DNA of 64,000 nucleotides from positions 109,560,234 to 109,624,233 of the forward strand of contig NC_135722.1 of NCBI RefSeq assembly GCF_964656455.1, read 5' to 3'. The notes under the pieces are model-generated. The model had not been told where the DNA came from and ran no database searches. It worked only from the letters and a program-made list of their open reading frames with translations. The stretch comes from Halichoerus grypus (taxonomy: Eukaryota > Chordata > Mammalia > Carnivora > Phocidae). The position numbers and the translations under genes are program-made. This document shows positions 10,461 to 21,328 of this stretch, one piece after another (position 1 is the stretch's first letter; each line of letters opens with the position of its first letter).

Positions 10461-10873
10461 AAGTCAGCGGAGTGCAGTTCTGGGGAAGCTCAGATTTGTA
10501 GCAAGAGGAAGGTCTCTTCGGGTGGCAGCCATGGCTTAATTTTGAAGCTGAGGATACTTAAAGCTGCAGGCCCCCTTCCTCACCAGGTCCCTGCTGAGGC
10601 CCTGTTACCTAAGTTTATCTTTATAATTTGTTTTTTTTTTTTTTCTTAAAGAGAGCATCTCAGATTCTATAAGCATCATACCCCACAAAATCTGGGTCCT
10701 TCCCTGGTATTAAGGGGCATTTCTCTTAGTCATGTGAGATTTGCTCCGCAGAAATGTGAAAATATCCTCCACCAGGTGAACAAATCAATGCAGCAAGAGC
10801 TCTTTTACCCCAAGAGGTAAATTGACCACATGGTCTAGTGTGGATGGAAAATCTTTGACTGAGTGACACCTGA
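10461..10873. other. Unassigned sequence
   Basis: It contains a poly-T tract at about 10630-10645 without a recognisable element body. Nothing else stands out. Confidence 0.5.
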
Positions 10874-11448
10874 TGTAGGAAATACGTTACGGTTTGAAGC
10901 CGATGGCCAAGAAAGAATTCTTGAGATGTCTTTGGTGCAAAAAGGTGGTTTTATTAAAGCACGGGGACAGGACCCGTGGGCAGAAGGAGCCGCACTGGGA
11001 TCATGAGGAGTGGCCCATTATAGACTTTCAAGCTGGGAAGGGGTTAGGGAGAGGTGTCCCTAAGGAACTTTGGAAACAAGGTTTCCAGGCCCTCGAGGGG
11101 GCTAGCTGTTGTTAGGACAAGGGCGTTTATTACTGTCTAATAAAACCTGAGTCATGAGACCCTTCAGATGTGTATCGGTGGGTCATATGCTTGGGGGATG
11201 ATTGACAACATGAATCTTGGGGGGTTTAGAGATAAAGGAAGTTCCCAAAGGAATTTTATAACGTTAGACTTACAGGATCCTGGGGGGAGAGGGGGTCGGG
11301 CTAGGATTGTCTTTTGCCCTCAGCAAAGTGTCAGCATCAGGGTAGTTGAGTTCCTAGAGGAAGGTCACTCTGCTGTCTCAAGGACTTGTCCCTGGGCTGT
11401 GGGTAGTAAGGGAATTTAATGATTCTTCTTCTGCCTTCGTTTCCCACA
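10874..11448 (-). mobile_element. Solo LTR of a carnivore gammaretrovirus-like ERV (ERV1)
   Basis: The 575 bp element starts TGTAGGAAATACG and ends CGTTTCCCACA on the plus strand, so both strands show TG..CA termini. Read on the minus strand it has a TATA-like box (TATAAT, 11018-11023). About 65 bp downstream is a polyadenylation signal AATAAA (10950-10955), followed by the R/U5-like end. This is the order expected of an LTR. No primer-binding site or gag/pol/env lies beside it, so the internal region was lost or was never here. The flanks (CCTGA left, TCAAT right) are not an obvious target duplication. The family assignment is from memory of carnivore LTRs. Confidence 0.7.
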
Positions 11449-12194
11449 TCAATACCCATGATTGCCACGCTTGTGTTACTACCGAGTGCATTTCTGCTTG
11501 CACCGTTGAGCGAGACACATCCCGAGGGTCTGTTGTATTTGTTCCCAGACACCTGTCGTCCAGTTGTGCACGTTGATATAATTACAATTCAGTTAAATAT
11601 CGTGTGGCACAACAAAACAGGAGTGTAGTCAAGAGGGTTTATTATTTATTACGGTAAATATTTAATTGAAAATCCAAACTTTAATGGTGAGTTGCTTAAA
11701 AAAATGTCGTTGACTTAGGTATCACTGAGACAACTGTTTACAAAGAGTGAAAATAAATAAATCTAAACAGCCCGAAGGGCTCCATGTATAAATGGCTTCA
11801 CTTGTGTCTTTAAGTTTTTCTCTACTTTCAAGACAGAGAAATTGGAAATTATGGATACATTATGGACATGGCTTATATAAGAAAGATCACAAAGAATTTT
11901 ATCGTTATGAGATATACTCAGAGAAAAGATCTTTGTACTTCATCGGAACCTGGTCACAGGAATGCACATTTATGTTTTAACCAAAATAAAATGTAAAACT
12001 CCCCATTTTAACAGGCATTTTACATTGGTCAATCTAGGACTGTTTCAACTGTGTTGGGTAGGGTGGTTTCAAACATGTGTGCATAGAAAAGAGTAATGTC
12101 TTAAAGGGACATGTGTACTGTATAACCAAGCATCCAATTTATGCCAACGGAGGTTAATGAATTTATGTTAATGAAGGAAATAAGGAAACCTGGC
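11449..12194. other. Unassigned AT-rich sequence
   Basis: No repeat family or exon recognised. The frames across it are short and show no recognisable domain. Confidence 0.5.
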
Positions 12195-12440
12195 TTATGG
12201 GAGGCTGTGTGGAAAAGTGATTAAGAGTAACAAGACCTCAGCTGAAATCCTGCCTCTACTGCTTGCTAGCTAAGTATTCTTGGGAAAGTACTCAACCCCT
12301 CTCCCACCTGGGTGCATTGGAAATTGAAAGCAAAACACACACAAAAAACAAAAGAAAAAGAAAAACACTCTATAAGAAGGTGAATGTGAAGAGTCAATAA
12401 TTACCGTATGTAAAGTTCTTAACATGATGTTGGGGAAACA
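12195..12440 (+). mobile_element. MIR SINE, sense
   Basis: GGAAAAGTGATTAAGAGTAAC, GAAATCCTGCCTCTACTGCTTGCTAGCTAAG, GGGAAAGTACTCAACC and TGTAAAGTTCTTAAC follow MIR consensus order (single-gene-like AGTCCTGGCTCTGCCACTTACTAGCTGTG core). Confidence 0.65.
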
Positions 12441-12499
12441 ACACTTAATGAAAGATGGGGCATTTAGGTGTCTGCATTCAGTTGTTTGTCAGTGTTTTT

Positions 12500-12690
12500 T
12501 TCCTTAAAGATTTTATTTATTTGAGAGAGAGAGGGAGACAGAAACAGAGAGCAGCGGGAGGGGCAGAGCCAGAGGCAGATGCAGACTCCCCACTGAGCAG
12601 GAAGTCCGACGTGGGGCTCGATCCCAGGACCCCGAGATCATGACCTGAGCCGGACGCAGAGGCTCACAGACTGAGCCCCCCAAGCACCCT
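12500..12690 (-). mobile_element. CAN SINE (SINEC), antisense
   Basis: TTAAAGATTTTATTTATTTGAG, a GA-rich part, GACGTGGGGCTCGATCCCAGG and an end in CTGAGCCCCCCAAGCACCC. The flanking TTGTCAGTGTTTTT and CTGTCAGGTTTTT are an imperfect target duplication. Confidence 0.92.
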
Positions 12691-12884
12691 CTATCTGTCA
12701 GGTTTTTATCTTTCAGGCTCAACATTTCTTTCAGAGGATGCCTTCCATGATCAAAGTCGTAACTCATACGAGTACTAGTAACAGCTGTGTTTACGGTACG
12801 TTTCCATGATGACTTTGTAGACTCGGGAAATTTTAGCACTGGAAGCCTTCTTCGGGGTAGTCTAGGCCGTCTTCTCACTCTACG

Positions 12885-12970
12885 GTTGATAAAATCATGG
12901 CACAGAGAGGTGCAGTGACCTGTCCGAAGTCACACAGTGGATCATGCCAGGGTCAATGTTCAAGTACACG
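12885..12970 (-). mobile_element. MIR SINE fragment, antisense
   Basis: ATGGCACAGAGAGGTGCAGTGACC, TGTCCGAAGTCACACAGTGG is the reversed MIR core. Confidence 0.65.
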
Positions 12971-13599
12971 TCTTCCAACTACTCTGTTGCTTTTTCTGCA
13001 GTAGTGTGGATGGCTCCTGTTGTTAGGTGTGGCAGGTGCCAGTCTCAGTAAAGATGATGGCAGGATGAGAGCACCTTCCTCAGCACCCCACTGGTGTATC
13101 ATCAACATACCTACCTCTCTCCCCTCCAAAGCTGTGTTCACTTTGGGCTTCTTTACGGTAAATACAATGGCTGTACTGAACCTTTTGAACTAAAGAGTAG
13201 TCATAAGGATTGAGAACTTCTGGCTCTTTGTTGTTGTTGATTTTATTTATAATCTTAACCTTCAGCATTCAGTTTACTGCAATGTATTCGAGCCAAAGCT
13301 GTAGATCAAGCCAGTTTGCAGCCTCTTCAGGAGAGGCTTGACTTTGTAGCAGTATGCATTAGCAATAAAAACATGAATCTAAATAAAGTTGGAAGTCAGG
13401 AAATCCATTTCTGAGTATGTTTTCTTTAACGTCTCAATGCAGTACGTATGCAAATACAAACTTGTCTTAAGGAAAAGGACAGAAATTTAAGCTGCTTTTA
13501 AGTGATCTTCACTGGATTTGAAAAGTAGACAAATCAGTTCTATAATGTAACCAAGGAAAATAATGTAAATCCAGCCCTTTGGGTGTGAGTTTTGTGTGA
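12971..13599. other. Unassigned sequence
   Basis: No repeat family or exon recognised. Confidence 0.5.
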
Positions 13600-13800
13600 T
13601 TCATTAGTCATTTGATGAGTATCTACTCTGTGCCTACCACTTGAGCTGCTACAGATATGGTAGTAAGAGAGACAGGATTCTCCACCTTGATTCTCAAGGT
13701 TAGGAGACCCTTGAGGCCAATAGATTACTGTCCCAGAGTGAAGGGTGTGAGCTCAACATGCCAAGGGGGTACTGAGGAGGGGCCTCTATCCTAGAACCAC
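13600..13800 (-). mobile_element. L2 3'-end fragment, antisense
   Basis: TTAGTCATTTGATGAGTATC, TACTCTGTGCCTACCACTTGAGCTGCTACAG and TAGTAAGAGAGACAGGATTC match the reversed L2 tail. Confidence 0.5.
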
Positions 13801-14208
13801 GGCAAGGGTGGTCCCCCAAGATCTCTTCCCCAGAGAGCTTTGAGTTGCCATAAAATGTAAATGATGTTTCCAAGGATAAAAATAGATAGATTCAACAAAC
13901 CTTTACCATCCAATCAGTTACTAGATTTTGTGTTTTCATGGCGGCCAAAATCAAATAAGAATTCCAAGAACATCAGGGTTTCTGCTTTATTCAACAAGAA
14001 CTGGTTCAAGAACCCTTTCTAACCCATGTTTGCTCCGCTCTAGCATGTTCAGAAATGTGGAGGCTACACATAGATATTTTAGTATAAATCTTATTATCTA
14101 ATCAATAATTTTCTAAAATAGCCCCAGCAAACAATTCCTGATCTGGAGGTGTTCCTCAGACCAAAGAGGAAGTTACCGCTTTCTATCAAAAAAATTACAT
14201 ATAAAAAT
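13801..14208. other. Unassigned sequence
   Basis: Nothing recognised. Confidence 0.5.
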
Positions 14209-14222
14209 ATAGCAGACCTTTT

Positions 14223-14413
14223 GGGGCACCCGGGTGGCTCAGTCTTTAAGCGTCTGCCTTCGGCTCAGGTCATGATCCCAGGGTCCTGGGATCGAGCCCC
14301 GCATCGGGCTCCCTGCTCCGCGGGAAACCTGCTTCTCCCTCTCCCCCTGCTTGTGTTCCCTCTCTCGCTGTCTCTCTCTGTCAAATAAATAAATAAAATA
14401 TTAAAAAAAAAAA
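14223..14413 (+). mobile_element. CAN SINE (SINEC), sense, young
   Basis: GGGGCACCCGGGTGGCTCAG head, body identical to the young consensus through GCTTGTGTTCCCTCTCTCGC, and a poly-A tail. The target duplication is short and imperfect (AGACCTT / AGACTT). Confidence 0.96.
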
Positions 14414-14424
14414 GACTTGAAAAC

Positions 14425-14500
14425 TCATTGATTTATTTGATGAATATGTGCTGGGTGTCTGTTGTTAGTAAAGTACGATGCTGGGTAAATAAGATGGAGA
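14425..14500 (-). mobile_element. L2 tail fragment, antisense
   Basis: GATTTATTTGATGAATATGTGCTGGGTGTCTG..GATGCTGGGTAAATAAGATGG resembles the reversed L2 3' end. Short. Confidence 0.4.
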
Positions 14501-14599
14501 TTTAAAAAAACGACCGGCTAAGGATAGATATATTACGTGTATATTCACATGTACCCACACACCCAGATGTATGACAATGTTTTACATACATATGTATAG

Positions 14600-14999
14600 G
14601 CAATTACACAAGCTTGGGGGCTTAAAACAACAGAAATGTATTCTTTAACAGTTCTGGAGGCTAGAAGACCAATATCGAGGTGTTAGCAGGACTACATACC
14701 CTGCAGAGACTCTAGGGGAAGATCTGTCCCTCACCTTCTGGTGGCTGTTGGCCTTCCTTAGCTCTGGCCACGTTGCTGCAGCCTCTGCTCCGTGGTCACG
14801 TTGCCTTCTCCTCTTCTGTGGTCAGCTGGCCCTTGGCTTAAGGATACTTGAGATTGTATGTAGGACTCACACGCTTAATCAAGGAAAACTCTTCTCAAGA
14901 TCCCAAAGTTCCTCACATCTTTTGCCAAACATTCACAAGTGTTTGAAATGAAAGTGTAGACATATCTTTTGGGGAGGGCTCCCCATTCAACCCACTGTA
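14600..14999 (-). mobile_element. Ancient LTR of MLT1-like (MaLR) type, antisense
   Basis: GGGGGCTTAAAACAACAGAAATG, CAGTTCTGGAGGCTAGAAG, TCGAGGTGTTAGCAGGACTAC, CTCTAGGGGAAGATCTGTCC, CTTCTGGTGGCTGTTGGCC, GACATATCTTTTGGGGAGGG and CATTCAACCCACTGTA follow the reverse of the same LTR family as 7215-7684. Confidence 0.7.
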
Positions 15000-15339
15000 G
15001 GTGAGAACATTTTCAAAAGCTGAGTCTGGGGAGAGCCTTACAGGTGGGGAAACTTGAGCAAGCAGAGGTGTAGGGGCATCTCTAGGAAGAAGAAGGTACA
15101 TTGCATAACAAGGAGGAGCATCAGGGAGCAGCCGTGTCGGTGGAGATAAGGAAGAGAAGCAAACAAGGTTCCGGTGGGGCCAAGCCATGGGGGCCCTTTG
15201 CTCCTGGGCAGCCACATTCAAATGAGTGGGAGAACGAATGAGGACCGGGTAGGAGGCTATTAATGTAGCCCAGGTGAGACATCGCCAAAGCCTACAAGTA
15301 GCTATTAGCTATGGGAATAGAAAGGGAAGGAGGTATTTC

Positions 15340-15530
15340 TTTTCTTTTTTTTTTTTAAGATTTATTTATTTATGTGTCAGAGAGAGAACATGAGCTGGGC
15401 GGGAGAGGCAGAGGGAGAAGCAGGCTCCCCACTGAGCAGAGAGCCCCACCCAGGGCTCCATCCCAGGTCCCCAGGATCGTGACCTGAGCCGAAGGCAGAT
15501 GCCCAACTGACTGAGCCGCCCAGGTGTCCC
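15340..15530 (-). mobile_element. CAN SINE (SINEC), antisense
   Basis: Poly-T, AAGATTTATTTATTTATGTG, a GA run and an end in CTGAGCCGCCCAGGTGTCCC. Target duplication GGGAAGGAGGTATTTC (15324-15339) versus GGAAAGGAGGTATTTC (15532-15547). Confidence 0.95.
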
Positions 15531-15764
15531 AGGAAAGGAGGTATTTCAGCAGTAAAATCAATAAATAGAGTTTGCAACACATTGGGTTCGGCTCCACAAA
15601 AGAGAATTCCAAATGCTTGGCTTACCGGGAAGGGGCTAAAACATTAACAGTAGTAGGGAAATTAGAGGGTGGGAATGCTTGGGTTAGGATGTGTTGTCTG
15701 AGTTGCCGTATGCAGAGGGGGATGCAATTAGAAATGTAGACTTGGTCTCCAGAGAGCCGCTGGT

Positions 15765-15800
15765 GTTGGAGTTCTCGGCCCCGAAGGGCGAGGCTCCAAC
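15765..15800. repeat. 36 bp GC-rich hairpin-forming inverted repeat
   Basis: GTTGGAG (15765-15771) pairs with CTCCAAC (15794-15800). Inside it CTCG pairs with CGAG, and CCC pairs with GGG over a short loop. That is about 14 paired bases with one small bulge. It could form as DNA or RNA. Confidence 0.7.
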
Positions 15801-16019
15801 GGGAAGAAGGAGAACCTGTCCGAGGTGTTACAGTCCTGGAGGACTCCTTCCATAGAGGTTAGGAAGGAAATAGAGGACTAACGTTCCTGTGTTTCCTTAT
15901 GTTTCGACCCAGAGGATTATTGAGGTTCCAGAATTTTTGGTGTGCTCACGGGTTGTAAATGAGCTCAGTCTCTTTATGTCATCTCTACTGAAATACTGGC
16001 ATGTGAATCTTGCTGTGAG

Positions 16020-16200
16020 TCTTTGCATTTTTTGCTAGCGTAATTTAGCCTAATTATGACCTTATTAAAATAACATGGTTATATTTGCTCTTTGTTTTAT
16101 GGTAATGACTGATAAACAAAATGCTAATTGGCATTACAATTTGGGGCTATATTTGTTCTGATATTCAAATGGTTTAATTAGGATTTAATTTGCACACCAG
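16020..16200. promoter_or_regulatory. AT-rich stretch dense in homeodomain-type cores (candidate enhancer)
   Basis: It carries TAATTTAGCCTAATTATG, GCTAATTGGCATTACAATT and GTTTAATTAGGATTTAATT, so several TAAT cores lie within 180 bp of repeat-free DNA. Such density is common in deeply conserved developmental enhancers, but AT-rich DNA also yields it by chance. Confidence 0.25.
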
Positions 16201-16954
16201 CCTGAGCAGTTGTCTATGCTGATACTTCATTTGCTTTTTTGGTTCGGGGAATGTTATTTATTACGACATGGCAAGGGCCCAGAGCTTTGTCACTGCGTGC
16301 GGTGCCAACGCGAGTTTTCAGGGAAGAGAGTTTTCTTTATGAACCAAGGAAGGGCGCAGTTGATTCCAGTTATGCCATTGTAGGTGAAGTTGTGGTTTCA
16401 GGTGAAAACCACCGGATTATCCTTTGTCCAGGCAAAAGCAGCAGCTTCTACACGTCACGTTGCTGTCGGTCTTTAGTCCCCAGTGTTTGTGATTGGATAT
16501 GGCTGTCCTCGCAGCTCATTTCTGGTTCAGGTTGGACCCATACAAACTTGCTGTGTCAACACTTACCAGGTAGTAATTTCTCCTGGGGCATCTGGTGCTC
16601 TCCTTCTCCCCGTTATCGTCCCGTTTGACTTCTCAGCTACCTGCATTGCTAGTTACATTTCTTCTCTCCTCACTGTATAACGCGCTCTGAGGTCAGATCC
16701 CTGCAGGAGGAAGCAGCTGTCCTGCACTTGGTCACCAGCTCTCACTTAGTACGATTCTCTAGTGTTGTTGCAGCAGGTGATGGAAGAATGGATGGGGACC
16801 ACGGGCATTTAAACGTATTCTGAAAAAATTCAAAGTGCAGTAAAAGGCATGGCGTAACTCTACTGCATGTTTCATACTAGAGCTATTTAGTTATTTTATT
16901 TCAAGGTGACACATCCCGACCACAAAGAAGGAAAGGCAGGTGAGCCAAAGTCCT

Positions 16955-17065
16955 GCTTCTCAGAGTGGATTGTGCGTATGGATACCTGCGGATCATGCTG
17001 AAGTGCAGACGCCGCCGATTCGGGGTGCCGGTGGTAAGCCTCAGGGTCTGCATCTCACGGGCTCC
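16955..17065 (+). mobile_element. MER20-like hAT-Charlie fragment
   Basis: CTTCTCAGAGTGGATTGTGCG, TACCTGCGGATCATGCTGAAGTGCAGACGC and CTCAGGGTCTGCATCTCACGGG resemble the TTCTCAAAGTGTGGTCC..AACCTCAGTTTTGCATTT layout of MER20-like elements. Confidence 0.45.
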
Positions 17066-17398
17066 TCGTGACATCCCCCCGCCCCTGTTTGCTGACCATG
17101 TGTTTAGTAGCAATTAGCTCACGGGGTTAAGCTGCAGGAGTGCCGGCTGCTCTCTAATCAAATAGTAGAAGAATTTAAAAGTACATACGTGTAAGTCTAT
17201 ATCCCTCGTAGACCCAGATGCGTTGTTGATAATACACATGGGGCTGGGACGAAACCTAAAAACTTTTCTAACCCAGTGAGAGAATCAAAGCATTTTAAAA
17301 GCTGCAAAACAAAATCAGTTTAACCAGGGATTTTGCTATTTATTTACTGTTTTTAGGATTTTGTGTTTTAAAGGAGCTTTATCGTGATGCCTTTCGTC

Positions 17399-17406
17399 AT
17401 GCAAAT
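17399..17406 (+). promoter_or_regulatory. Octamer motif ATGCAAAT (POU-type)
   Basis: Exact match to the POU/Oct consensus in repeat-free AT-rich DNA (17330-17560). An 8-mer is expected about once per window by chance. Confidence 0.2.
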
Positions 17407-17862
17407 CTCTATCTAAAATAACTGCTTTGTAAATGTGGATTTCCTCATTGGGTTTTCCTAAAAGTAGATTTATTTTTTAATGAAAAAAAGAATTAGGGTT
17501 TAAATTGGAATTTGTTGTCAATTTTTTCTCGATTCTGTAAATACCGTTTTAGGGGTAATGTACACCACTTCACTGTTCTTTCACACATAGAGTTATTATA
17601 GTACATTAGCTATCACATGTACAGATTTGTATCATTTATTCTTAATAAGAAAAGGTTCATCTCCGTAACATAGGCCAGCATGTGGGATGCGATACCCACA
17701 CTCTAGCAAGAATTGGCTAAATGCAAGATGCAAGGTGAGTGGCATGGCTTCTTGCTTTCAGGAGCTCAGTTTCTCCTGGGGTAACAGGCTTATGCACAGC
17801 AGTGGCAAAACCCCGGGATCTCCCTGCAGAGGGGACACTCTAGCTCTGGACGGGGTAGGTGA

Positions 17863-17879
17863 GGGGAGGGAGGGAGGGG
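17863..17879 (+). other. G-quadruplex motif
   Basis: G4-A-G3-A-G3-A-G4, which is four guanine runs separated by single bases. Such short loops favour very stable quadruplexes. Confidence 0.7.
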
Positions 17880-18599
17880 TTCCACAGAGAAGGCAGCTGG
17901 AGGTGGCATTAAAGGGGCCCCCTAAGAAGGGCAGAATCGCAGACAGATGTCCCAACATCCAGTAAGTGAGAAGGCACAAACAGGTGGTGTGCATCGCTAG
18001 CAGAAGAATTGGAGGCACAATGGAAGGTCACGGTCTATCATCAGGGTATCTGTGACGTGAAGGTCAGCCAGCAGGGGCGGCCAGGGAGCCCCCGCCAGCC
18101 AGCCACGGTGGGTGGTCTAAAGCAACTAAGTGACATCTTCCAAGTCAGCTGGAACTCTCTAAAGGATGGAATGCTGAGGGGGTTCAGTACTTCCGGGAGC
18201 ATTCTAACTTTGTCTTGGACTAATGGTAAAATTGACCAAGTAAGCTCTACTTGGACTCTCCAGAAAGTGTGCTGGAAACTTTGTATCTGGAGGCATATTT
18301 GTGATTTGAGGGTTTTGCAAAATGTTCCAGTTCCTGTGAAGTGTTGTAGTGTCCATCACCACGCTTTCTTACACTTTTGGTCTAACTCCCCCATCTGCTC
18401 CAGCTGCAGGAGGGCCGGGGCTGAATCTTTCTTATCCATGGCCATGTCATAAAGAGAGTTCTGGACATTGTGTGCATTTAGGATGGGATTCTGTATTAGT
18501 TCACTGTTCAAAGATCCCTTTTTGTGACTAAAATTCTAAACAACAGACAAATTTTTAAATGCTCTCAGTACTGACAATGGTGTTAATATTTTGCACAGC

Positions 18600-18810
18600 C
18601 ATTTGGTATAATGGGCCTAGTGTTCAATAGACCAGGGCTTGAGAAATGCAGGGTCAGTGGAACGAAGAATGGACAGGCAGGACCCTGCATCCTTGTCTGA
18701 CCTCTAGCAGATCCTCTCGTTCCATGCTTCCTCTCCGGATGCAAAATGAGGACGTTGGATTGGTTTCACTCAAAGCCCCTTCTTGTTCTAAATTGTATGG
18801 TGTTTGTAAG
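18600..18810 (+). mobile_element. MIR SINE, sense
   Basis: TTGGTATAATGGGCCTAGTG, CTTGTCTGACCTCTAGCAG, GATGCAAAATGAGGACGTTGGATTGG and GCCCCTTCTTGTTCTAAATTG fit the MIRb layout, including its 3' AAGGTCCCTTCCAGCTCTAA part. Confidence 0.6.
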
Positions 18811-19609
18811 TGAAATATGAGTGTAAAGTCTTTGAGGGAGTTGACCCGGATGTTTTTGAGTGTTTCTTAAAAGGACTTGGTCTGGCAGGCAGGATAATTC
18901 TATTTTATCTGCAATAAAGCATAAAAGTGCTGATAGATAAGTGTTGGCGAGGGGTGAATGCACCCAGCAGAGCACATGTTGACACAGATTTAGTAAGACA
19001 TGAGCACACTTCTCATGTGATTTATTACCAGAGAAGGTGTATTTGTGAAAAGTTACCTGCAACCTGAATCTCATTCTCATGGTGTTGATGTTGTAATTCA
19101 TAAAATGTGTATTTTTGCCAGAGTAATACATGTCTGTAGTTGAAACACCAAACAGATGTCTCTCTGGGTTTATAATAATGAATGGCGGTCCTTCTAGTCC
19201 TCATTCCCAGAGGACACTGGTGTTTTGCTTTACTTGGCATTTGTTTTATCTTTGCATCTTCTAGATCTGTCAATTTTAGACATTATTTTCTTTTGACACT
19301 GGGAGGTGATGTTTCATGGGTTTTTTGAGGAAGGGAAGGTAAACGTGTTTGCTCAATCTGTCATGCTTAACTGGTAGCCTGCAAACAGGATTTTAGAGAT
19401 GTTCTATTTTTGTTTCTATGGAATAGTTACAGGACAGTAGCTCGATCATTAACTCCTATATAACCTTAGCCCTCTTGGCTGTCCATTCTCTAAAGACTGA
19501 ATCATGCAGACAATCCTGTGTCTTTCCCTGGATACTGAAGAGCTCAGTGCTGCCTGATCTATCACCTCCTTTCTCAGATTCCAAAGATAAGGCTCATAGA
19601 CTTGCCTCG
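18811..19609. other. Unassigned sequence
   Basis: No repeat or exon recognised. The antisense open frames at 18766-19273 show no domain. Confidence 0.5.
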
Positions 19610-20430
19610 GAATTTACACTCCCCTTTCTCGGGGATGCCTGTCTTCCCCTCTGCACCCCGTTGCACCGGTCTACCTGGAGACCCCCCTTCTGCTCCTTCG
19701 AACTCAGATCCCATGTTACCTGACCTTCTGCTGAGAACCCTTCCCAGCCTTCCCGAGAGCGGATGCCTCCACATCCGATTTCCCACAACTCTTGGTGCAT
19801 GTGTTTTATGTCTTCTTGTTCTCCCTCCACCCATTTCCTAGACCTCTCTCTTGAGCATGACCCTTACCTTCATTTCCCTATAGACACCTCATAGCTGTCT
19901 TTCAGGTGCCTCAAATTCACTGAGCACAGACCTAAACTCATCCCAGCCTTTCCTAAAGTAGCCTTCCCTGGGGTATCTGTATGAATGGTGAATGGAGCTC
20001 CTGTTCACCGAGATCCTCACTCCCACCCTGCTGTCAGCTAATCCATAGTCCTCACACTACAAGGAACAGGTGGACGTCTGATCAGGTACCCCCCTTTCCA
20101 AGATTCTTCAATGCCGCCAAATAGAACAGCCTTCTGAGTAAGGCTCAGGTTCTGGCTTTGGGCCCCTCCAGCCTCCTCTCATCCGCCTTTGCACACACGT
20201 GCGCTCTGAGCTTCTGGTGCATGAAACCACTTGGAGTTTCTGGAAAAGAGCATGCTCTCTCTCTCCTCTGGGATTTTATTTATGCCATAGCATTCTGGAA
20301 TACTCCCTCCCCCCAGCCTGGGACACACACTTCCTTCATTACCTGTGTAATTGCTCCTCCTTCTCCAGCTCCACTCACAAGCCTTTCTGGGGCCCTCACA
20401 GCTGAGGTGGGAGTCGCTGTATTGGGCTCC
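19610..20430 (+). mobile_element. L2 LINE fragment, sense, diverged
   Basis: CAGGTGCCTCAAATTCACTGAGC, ACCTAAACTCATCCCAGCC, TTCTTCAATGCCGCCAAATAG, GTAAGGCTCAGGTTCTGGC, CTCCAGCCTCCTCTCATCCGCC and CTTTGCACACACGTGC..CATTCTGGAATACTCCC are colinear with the late ORF2 and 3' part of L2. Stop codons interrupt every frame. Confidence 0.45.
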
Positions 20431-20499
20431 CCAGGTCTATGGGCATACTCTACCTTAACACCTAACACCATGGGATGCAAAAAACCCTGAAAATTGTCA

Positions 20500-20575
20500 C
20501 TGCTGTTTATTTAGGACTTACTAGTTCAAGGGATTATACTAAGTGCTTTAGGGATATTATGCCATCAAAATGAGA
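20500..20575 (-). mobile_element. MIR SINE fragment, antisense
   Basis: TTTATTTAGGACTTACTAG, TATACTAAGTGCTTTAGGG and ATTATGCCATCAAAATGAG match the reversed MIR 3' half. Confidence 0.5.
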
Positions 20576-21312
20576 TTGTCTAATTATTAATATAAGAGGC
20601 ATAGTGGTTAGTTTTCCTCTTCACTCATGGCCCTTCTCTGAGAGATTAACCACAGTCCCTGCTGAGAGGCCGGTGCATCCCCTGCCCTGACCCACTGGCC
20701 TTAGGACATTGGGCACGGACAGATGCTTGATTCAGCCAGGTCGACCAGATACCCCCTTGTAGAAAGCTTGAATTTGGGCTCAAAGACTCTACTGAGAAAT
20801 GAGGTCACTGAATGCTCAACTGAGGAGTGACTGATGCCTTTCTGTGCATTTAGAAGTGCAGAAAGCCAATCAGAAAAGAGGAAGGAGGCTGCAGCAGCCC
20901 AGCCCGGTGGGGTGCGGGGGGGCTGCGGACGCAGCGAGCAGATCTGTTTCTGATGTTGAGTTACGGGTTTCAGCCCCTCATGAGGCCTGAGTCAACATGC
21001 TGCTTTGGGTTTCAGGAGACTCTTTGTGTCTGCCCCAAGTTCCTCTTTTTACACAAGCTATGTTGCTGCTTGAAACCAAAGTATTCTTAATTAAGATACT
21101 GGTTTTAATCAAATTACTGACTGTGAGCTTCTTAAGGACACAGAGTGAGGGTTCTCGGAACTTTGGCATATGGCCTGGAGATGCTTCATAAATGGATGGA
21201 TCAGTCTGTCCTGGGGATTGGGTGCCTTCAGATGGTCAAGGCCATGGTGTGACTCCACAGCCAGTGTCCCTGGAGTTGTAGCACTTAAATTAATTGGGCT
21301 TTTTATGAGGCT
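20576..21312. other. Unassigned sequence
   Basis: A short GC-rich island (20885-20945, CCCGGTGGGGTGCGG..GCGGACGCAGCG) lies inside otherwise ordinary DNA. No exon recognised. Confidence 0.45.
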
Positions 21313-21328
21313 TTATTATCCCAGTTTA

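Larger units (their letters stand above)
15548..16954. other. Unassigned, mostly unique sequence
   Basis: About 1.4 kb with no recognised repeat. It contains the hairpin at 15765-15800 and an AT-rich homeodomain-motif stretch at 16020-16200. The open frames at 16239-16628 and 16483-16680 show no known domain or convincing splice context, so I do not call them genes. Confidence 0.4.
17066..18599. other. Unassigned, mostly unique sequence
   Basis: About 1.5 kb without recognised repeats. The octamer motif ATGCAAAT lies at 17399-17406 in AT-rich DNA, and a G4 motif lies at 17863-17879. The 147-codon frame at 18009-18452 has no recognisable domain. Confidence 0.4.

Noticed and set aside
18009..18452. 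147-codon plus-strand frame
   Set aside because: Residue pattern looks random, with no family resemblance.
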